From an uncultured Oscillospiraceae bacterium (GTDB lineage: Bacteria > Bacillota > Clostridia > Oscillospirales > Ruminococcaceae): a stretch of 11,083 nucleotides of DNA. Both the position numbers and the translations under genes were made by a program. How positions within the stretch are numbered: the first letter of the stretch is position 1; every line of letters starts with the position of its first letter. The stretch is taken from NCBI GenBank assembly GCA_934527255.1, contig CAKTAM010000059.1, positions 1-11,083 of the forward strand, read 5' to 3'. This document shows positions 6,471-11,083 of the stretch, piece by piece. The notes under the pieces are model-generated. The model saw only the letters and a program-made list of their open reading frames with translations. It was not told where the DNA came from and did not search any database.

Positions 6471-6567
6471 GGCGCAAGCCGGGATTTTGGCTTTTCCCGC
6501 ACGAAAAATTCGCAGAGAACGCTTTGCGGAATAGCGCATCGGCAAAACAGAGCAGCGCGCTTTCTGC

Positions 6568-6604
6568 AAAAAAGCTGTTCGGAAGCCCCCCGGCCGAAAC
6601 AGCC
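6568..6604 (-). terminator. Intrinsic terminator after the mutL-miaA-HlyD operon
   Basis: On the minus strand GCTGTTTCGG pairs with CCGAACAGC (9 pairs, one bulged T), with a G-rich 11-base loop, followed at once by six T (6568-6573). It lies about 16 bases beyond the HlyD-like stop and about 100 bases before the sepF promoter, so it separates the two operons. Confidence 0.88.
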
Positions 6605-6619
6605 TCCGCCGCAAAAAGG

Positions 6620-7858
6620 TCACAGCGGCTTTTCGTCGTAAAGGTCAACGCCGTCCACGATCACCTCGTCATACAGCAGGACCTCATTTTTTTCATCCTC
6701 CGCCTGAACCTGCACCGGGGTCAGCACATAGGAATCCGTTTCAAAAATGGGGGCGATGCGGCGGAAATACATCATTGTTCCAAACTTGATGTAAACGCCG
6801 ATCTCACCGTCGGCGTTGATGTGCAGCGCCTCCTTGCTGATGCGGATGCCCGTATAGGAGGCGATCTGTATTTCGGCGGTTTCAAACCGCAGGCCGGAAA
6901 GGCGTTCATCCATCTGTTCGCAGCAGACGGCCATTGTCACGCGGCCGTTTGCATCCGGCTCGCCGATGTGCGAGACCCTGGCCTTGAGCCCCGTGACCCC
7001 GGCATCGGTAAAGGCCAGCGTCACCGACTGTCCCTCTGAAAAGCGGCCGACCTGCGCGGCGGGCACGGCACAGACATAATACCAGCGATAGCTGCCGGCC
7101 ATTTTGCCGACAGCCGCCGTCGTGTCGCGCGGCCAGCTTTCCTGCAGAGCGTCCAGCTCATCCGGCGTCAGGGCCATGACCTGCTCCGGCGTCAGCGCCT
7201 CGTAGCCGTCTACATCATAAAAGAAGAAGCACGTCTGCGGCGCATATACCGGCGTCTGCGTCTGGCTTTGCGCCGTGCCCATCAGCGGCTGCGCCTGCAG
7301 CGCGGCGATCTGCTCGTCAAAGCTTTCCTCCCGGCCGACTGCCACATCCAGCTTGTTGAGCGTATAGCTCAGCGCGTCACGCACCTGCAGCAGATCGGCG
7401 TAATCGCCGCTGTTCAGCACCGAGATATAATCGTACAGGTCGCTGCTGACCTGCTTGAGGATCAGATTGACATCCGTACCGGCATTGGCGCCATCCGTCT
7501 GGGCCTGCAGCAGCGTATCCGCCTGCTTTTCCAGCTCCTCGGCCGCGGCAAAGCTTTGCGCGGCGGCAGCGTTTTCAAAAATGCGCGCCACCTCTGTCCC
7601 GGCCGAGACCCGCTGCACATCGTCGACAATATGGCCGACCACGCCGGAGGTCTCCTGCGGGATCACCGTTTCCTGCCGCGTTACCACGCCGTGCACCTCT
7701 ACCCCATCGGTCATGGTGACGGCCAGCGCCATCTGGGTGCGATAGGGGCGGTTGGTATAGCGCAGCACCACCACAAGCAGCAGATAGCCCACGGCCAGCG
7801 CCACCAGAAGCCACAGCCAGATATGCCCCCTGCGGCGGGGATGGGTCTGCGTCTGCAT
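6620..7858 (-). CDS. HlyD-like membrane-anchored adaptor protein
   Basis: A 412-residue protein: short basic N-terminus (HPRRR), one membrane helix (about 13-33), then a large extracytoplasmic part. A half lipoyl/barrel-sandwich motif is visible at about 51-95 (GVVTRQETVIPQETSGVVGH, then GTEVARIFEN), followed by an alpha-helical stretch (98-190) and a beta-rich C-terminal half with a second barrel-like part (about 265-345). This is the layout of HlyD/MFP adaptors, which couple inner-membrane exporters to outer channels. No ABC or RND partner is nearby, and Gram-positives lack TolC, so export may not be its job. I recall, without a check, that genes of this type often sit near sepF in Clostridia. 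Start supported by AGGAGG 8 bases upstream. Odd: a TPEQVMA/LTPDELDA internal repeat (223-238). Family call fair, function unknown. Confidence 0.72.
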   Translation of the reverse strand: MQTQTHPRRRGHIWLWLLVALAVGYLLLVVVLRYTNRPYRTQMALAVTMTDGVEVHGVVTRQETVIPQETSGVVGHIVDDVQRVSAGTEVARIFENAAAAQSFAAAEELEKQADTLLQAQTDGANAGTDVNLILKQVSSDLYDYISVLNSGDYADLLQVRDALSYTLNKLDVAVGREESFDEQIAALQAQPLMGTAQSQTQTPVYAPQTCFFFYDVDGYEALTPEQVMALTPDELDALQESWPRDTTAAVGKMAGSYRWYYVCAVPAAQVGRFSEGQSVTLAFTDAGVTGLKARVSHIGEPDANGRVTMAVCCEQMDERLSGLRFETAEIQIASYTGIRISKEALHINADGEIGVYIKFGTMMYFRRIAPIFETDSYVLTPVQVQAEDEKNEVLLYDEVIVDGVDLYDEKPL

Positions 7859-7939
7859 GGTTTTATCCTCCTGTCCGGCGGCGCCTGCTGCGCCGCGTAT
7901 CCCTCAAGCCGTATTTTGCCGATGCCAGACACTGCCGCT

Positions 7940-8890
7940 TCAAAAGCCGTTTTCCTGCAGCAGCGTTTCGGCGGCCTGCGTCACACAGGGCAGGGTATCT
8001 GCCTCCAGCCAATGCACCTGCGGCATGCGGCCGAACCAGGTCAGCTGCCGCTTGGCATACCGGCGCGACGCCCGCTTCAGCTCTTCGACACAAAGCTCCA
8101 GCGGCTGTTCTTTCTCAAAATACGGAAAAAACTCCTTATAGCCAATGGCCTGCGCCGCCGTTGTACAGACAAGGCGGTTCTGCCAGACCCAGCGCGCCTC
8201 CTCCAGCAGCCCGGCAGACAGCATGGCATCCACGCGGGCGTCAATGCGGGCATACAGGGCGGAGCGATCGGCAAAGCGCAGGCCGATGACCAACGCGTCA
8301 TACGGCGGCTGCGGCGGCCGGGAAGCCGCCACCTGCTGCGACATGGTCGTACCGGTCTGGCGGAAAAGCTCCAGCGCACGCAGCACCCGCTTGACGTTGT
8401 TGGGATGAATGCCCGCCGCGCATGCCGGGTCGATCTGCTGCAGCTGCTGCCACATGGCCTGCGGCCCCAGCCGGGCCGCCTCGGCCTCCAGCGCGGCCCG
8501 CAAGCCATCCGTCGGCGGCTGCTGCGCAAAGCGGACGCCCTCCATCAGGCTGGAAAGATACAGCCCGGTGCCGCCCGCTACAATGGGCAGCCGCCCGCGC
8601 GCCGCCACCTGTGCGATCGCCTCGCGGGCATGCTCGACATAATCGGCCACGCTGAAAGTCTGGGCCGGGTCGCAGATATCCACCAGATGGTGCGGCACAC
8701 CGCATGCCTCCTGTGGGGTGACCTTGGCCGTGCCGACCGACAGGCCGCGGTAGATCTGCATGGAATCCGCCGAGATGATCTCGCCGTTGAACCGGCGGGC
8801 CAACGCCACGCCAAGGCCGGTTTTTCCGCTGGCGGTCGGCCCGCACACCGCAACCAGCCTTTGCCGGGGCACAGCCGCAGCGCGCCCCAT
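7940..8890 (-). CDS. miaA: tRNA dimethylallyltransferase (isopentenyl-tRNA synthase)
   Basis: Transfers a dimethylallyl group from DMAPP to N6 of A37 in tRNAs reading codons that begin with U, giving i6A. The P-loop GPTASGKT opens the protein (17-24), followed by ISADSMQIYRGL (with the conserved Asp that contacts A37) and AGGTGLYLSSLMEG. The C-terminal KRASRRYAKRQLTWFGR segment binds the tRNA. About 316 residues, a normal length. I chose the ATG at 8890, one base after the mutL stop (TGA-A-ATG), which suggests coupling. A TTG at 8908, inside the mutL end, has GGAG 7 bases ahead and would add six residues; it is a real alternative. Confidence 0.94.
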   Translation of the reverse strand: MGRAAAVPRQRLVAVCGPTASGKTGLGVALARRFNGEIISADSMQIYRGLSVGTAKVTPQEACGVPHHLVDICDPAQTFSVADYVEHAREAIAQVAARGRLPIVAGGTGLYLSSLMEGVRFAQQPPTDGLRAALEAEAARLGPQAMWQQLQQIDPACAAGIHPNNVKRVLRALELFRQTGTTMSQQVAASRPPQPPYDALVIGLRFADRSALYARIDARVDAMLSAGLLEEARWVWQNRLVCTTAAQAIGYKEFFPYFEKEQPLELCVEELKRASRRYAKRQLTWFGRMPQVHWLEADTLPCVTQAAETLLQENGF

Positions 8891-8891
8891 T

Positions 8892-11083
8892 TCAGCCAAG
8901 TCTGCCAAACTGCTTCTCCAATTCCCTGCGCGTCAGGCGCAGAATCACCGGGCGGCCGTGCGGGCAGAACGGCGGCACCGTCCCCTGCAGAATATCCAGC
9001 GCCAGCCGCAGCATTTCGGGCGTATGGGCCGTGTCGCCGCCCTTGACGGCGGCCCGGCAGGCAATGGAATGCAGCACCCACGAGGTTTTTTCGCTCAGCG
9101 GCTCGCGCTGGCCCAGGGCAAGCCGGGCGGCGATCTCCTGCACCAGATCCTCCACGCTGTCTGCGCGGATATCGGCCGGGACCTCCCGCACCAGCACCGA
9201 ACGGCCGCCGAAATCATCCACGGAAAGGCCGATGCCGTCCAGATAGTCCTTTTGCTCCAGAAGAGCCGTCTTTTCCGCTGCGGAAAGGTCGACCGTTACC
9301 GGCGCCAGCAGCAGCTGACCGGCCACGCTGCCATAGCTGCGGGCAAGCTCCTCATACAGGATGCGTTCGTGGGCGGCGTGCTTATCAATAAAGCAAAGCT
9401 CCTCGCCGTACTGCACCACCACATAGGTTTTGAATGCCTCACCCAGCACAAGAAGGTCACCAACATCCGACAGCGGCTGCTGTGCTGACGGGGCGGGCTG
9501 GCCCTGTGCCGCGGCGGGCCGCTGCAGCGACCCGGCAGTTTCCTGCCCGGCAGCGGTTTTTTCGGCTGCCTCCGCTTCGGCCGTATTGGGCGTATCAAAA
9601 GCAGCGTCCTGACAAAAAGTGGCCTCCGTATCGGATGCTTTTGCCGGTTCTGCCGTCGCCGTGGCCTGCGCGCCGTCCCCGGCAGCCCGCATGGGCGCCT
9701 GAGGGTCATCCACCGCAATATCCAGCCCGGCAAAGGGGTTGCGCGGAAAGCTGCGGCCGGCGCGGGCGGGCGGCACCAGCACATTCTCCATGGGCGGGGT
9801 GCTCTCGGTAAGGCTGTCCGCCACCTCCGGTGCGGCGGCAAAGGTCTGTGCCTGCCGCCAGAGCGGCTGCCTGGTCGCACCTGCCGCTTCGGCCTTGCCG
9901 ATGGCAGCCACAAAGGACGCGCTGCCTTCGGCCCGCGGCGGGTCCTGCGGCGCGGCGGCCTGCAGCTCTGTCCCCGTCGGCGCGGCGGCCTGCGGCTCTG
10001 CCGGGCCGCGCTGTGCGGGCGGCTCCGTCGGCAGAGTCGTAAAGCCGATCTGCACCCCCTGCGGGGCGGCCGCGTGCTGCTTTTTGCCTGCGGCGGCATC
10101 CAGCTCCAGCCGGTTTTCCAGACTGTCCGGCCGCATAACGGCGGCCTTTACCGCACGGTATACCGCATTGAAAACATCGCCCTCGTGTGCAAAGCGCACC
10201 TCGGTTTTGGCCGGGTGCACGTTTACATCCACGCTTTGCGGCGGCAGCTGCAGCAAAAGCACGCACCCGGGAAAGCGCCCGCCCATCAGCAGGCAGCGAA
10301 ACGCGTTTTCCGTGGCCGCCATCATGGTGCGGTTTTTGACATAACGGCCGTTGACATAAAAATTCTGCATGCTGCGGCTGGCGCGCGCAGCGCGCGGCGG
10401 CGTGACCAACCCGCTGACGCGCATGCCGTTTTCGCTGTATTCCACCGGCACAAGCTCACGCGCGACATCACGCGCAAACAGTGCCCGCACCGCGCTGACC
10501 AGCTGCCCGTCACCCGGGGTGAAGAACTGCTCCTTTCCATCCTTGGTAAAACGGAAGGAAATTTCCGGGTGAGAAAGCGCCAGATGCTCGACGGCATCCT
10601 GCACATAGGTCGCCTCGCTGGAATCCTTTTTCAGGAACTTCATGCGGGCCGGCGTATTGTAGAACAGGTCGCACACCGTGATGGTGGTGCCGGGCGCGCG
10701 GGCGTCCTCCTGCAGGGAAAGCTCCTCCCCTCCGGCAATGGTATAGCGCCAGGCGCTGTCGCCGTCGGCCGTTTTGGAAAGCAGCGTCACCCGTGCGACG
10801 CCGGCCACGCTGGCCAGCGCCTCGCCCCGGAAGCCCAGCGTGTGAATGGCCTCCAGATCCTGCGCGGCGGCAATTTTGCTGGTGGCATGGCGCACAAAGG
10901 CATTGTGCATATACTCCGGCTCAATGCCGCAGCCGTCGTCGCGAATTTCAATTTTGCGAACGCCGCCGCCCTCGATCTCCACCTCAATGGCGTGCGCCCC
11001 GGCGTCAATGGCGTTTTCCGTCAGCTCCTTGACCACAGAGGCCGGGCGCTCGACCACTTCGCCCGCGGCGATCAGCTCTGCCG
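8892..11083 (-). CDS. mutL: DNA mismatch repair protein MutL (5' end outside window)
   Basis: 729 residues are visible; about a dozen N-terminal residues are missing beyond the right edge (the visible part begins AELIAAGEVVERP). The GHKL ATPase motifs are present: ENAIDAG, DDGCGIEPE, HATSKI, LGFRGEAL and FYNTPARMKFLK. The C-terminal domain keeps the endonuclease signature: DKHAAHERILYEE (from visible residue 566, matching DQHA-x2-E-x4-E with K for Q), ACRAAVKGGD and CPHGRP (706-711), plus a final FGR. A QLLLAP element (9300-9317) fits the beta-clamp-binding motif. So this is a nicking-type MutL, as in bacteria without MutH. A long A/P/T/E/Q-rich linker of about 200 residues (visible 330-535) makes the protein longer than Bacillus MutL. 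miaA follows one base after its stop. Confidence 0.97.
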   Translation of the reverse strand, partial: AELIAAGEVVERPASVVKELTENAIDAGAHAIEVEIEGGGVRKIEIRDDGCGIEPEYMHNAFVRHATSKIAAAQDLEAIHTLGFRGEALASVAGVARVTLLSKTADGDSAWRYTIAGGEELSLQEDARAPGTTITVCDLFYNTPARMKFLKKDSSEATYVQDAVEHLALSHPEISFRFTKDGKEQFFTPGDGQLVSAVRALFARDVARELVPVEYSENGMRVSGLVTPPRAARASRSMQNFYVNGRYVKNRTMMAATENAFRCLLMGGRFPGCVLLLQLPPQSVDVNVHPAKTEVRFAHEGDVFNAVYRAVKAAVMRPDSLENRLELDAAAGKKQHAAAPQGVQIGFTTLPTEPPAQRGPAEPQAAAPTGTELQAAAPQDPPRAEGSASFVAAIGKAEAAGATRQPLWRQAQTFAAAPEVADSLTESTPPMENVLVPPARAGRSFPRNPFAGLDIAVDDPQAPMRAAGDGAQATATAEPAKASDTEATFCQDAAFDTPNTAEAEAAEKTAAGQETAGSLQRPAAAQGQPAPSAQQPLSDVGDLLVLGEAFKTYVVVQYGEELCFIDKHAAHERILYEELARSYGSVAGQLLLAPVTVDLSAAEKTALLEQKDYLDGIGLSVDDFGGRSVLVREVPADIRADSVEDLVQEIAARLALGQREPLSEKTSWVLHSIACRAAVKGGDTAHTPEMLRLALDILQGTVPPFCPHGRPVILRLTRRELEKQFGRLG
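9948..10000. repeat. Imperfect tandem repeat in the MutL linker
   Basis: A 23-base unit (9948-9970) recurs at 9978-10000 with one difference (a at 9964, g at 9994), a period of 30 bases. It encodes a duplicated QAAAP in the disordered MutL linker (P-QAAAP-TGTEL-QAAAP). This looks like recent local slippage in a segment under weak constraint. Confidence 0.75.

Noticed and set aside
7878..7896. Perfect 7-bp hairpin ahead of the HlyD-like gene
   Set aside because: It has no T-run and lies outside the ribosome-binding site (7867-7872). It may stabilise mRNA, but short GC hairpins are common by chance in this composition.
7268..9046. Long open frame on the plus strand (592 codons) opposite miaA and the HlyD-like gene
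   Set aside because: It is antisense to two well-supported genes, rich in R, H, Q and A as expected of a GC-driven shadow frame, and matches no family.

Overview
The window is a gene-dense stretch of a Gram-positive (Firmicutes/Clostridia) chromosome of high GC, roughly 60% by eye. The order sepF - ylmH - divIVA - lspA - RluA-family pseudouridine synthase is a classic Firmicutes division/wall neighbourhood, and mutL - miaA is also typical there. High GC together with Clostridia-type genes makes a gut Oscillospiraceae (Faecalibacterium/Gemmiger/Subdoligranulum-like) the best guess, but that is inference. There is no sign of a phage, transposon, CRISPR array or tRNA/rRNA gene.

Layout, left to right. 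(1) 29-1264, plus strand: an MFS exporter ending at a perfect 18-bp hairpin terminator (1306-1344) that can work in both directions. (2) About 1265-1622: no protein gene. It holds a structured-RNA candidate with paired ends on the minus strand (about 1306-1500), similar in overall design to 6S RNA, and a second inverted-repeat cluster (1545-1607). (3) 1623-6356, minus strand: a seven-gene operon read right to left as sepF, ylmH, divIVA, lspA, RluA-family pseudouridine synthase, HAD-like protein, ComEA-like helix-hairpin-helix protein. Several junctions overlap by 1 to 4 bases. It starts from a near-consensus sigma-A promoter at 6442-6470. (4) 6568-6604: a strong terminator closing the upstream operon. 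(5) 6620-11083, minus strand: mutL (5' end cut by the window edge), miaA and an HlyD-like membrane-anchored adaptor.

How the genes fit together. SepF and DivIVA act at the septum and poles. YlmH is an S4-domain RNA/ribosome-binding protein. LspA matures lipoproteins, and its neighbour modifies large-subunit rRNA. MutL and MiaA serve mismatch repair and tRNA modification. These are core housekeeping functions. I see no clearly new defence or mobile system. The points most worth a second look are the 6S-like RNA candidate, a HAD-like protein whose catalytic motifs are altered at three places, an HlyD-type adaptor with no transporter beside it but next to the division operon, and hairpins in the divIVA-lspA gap.
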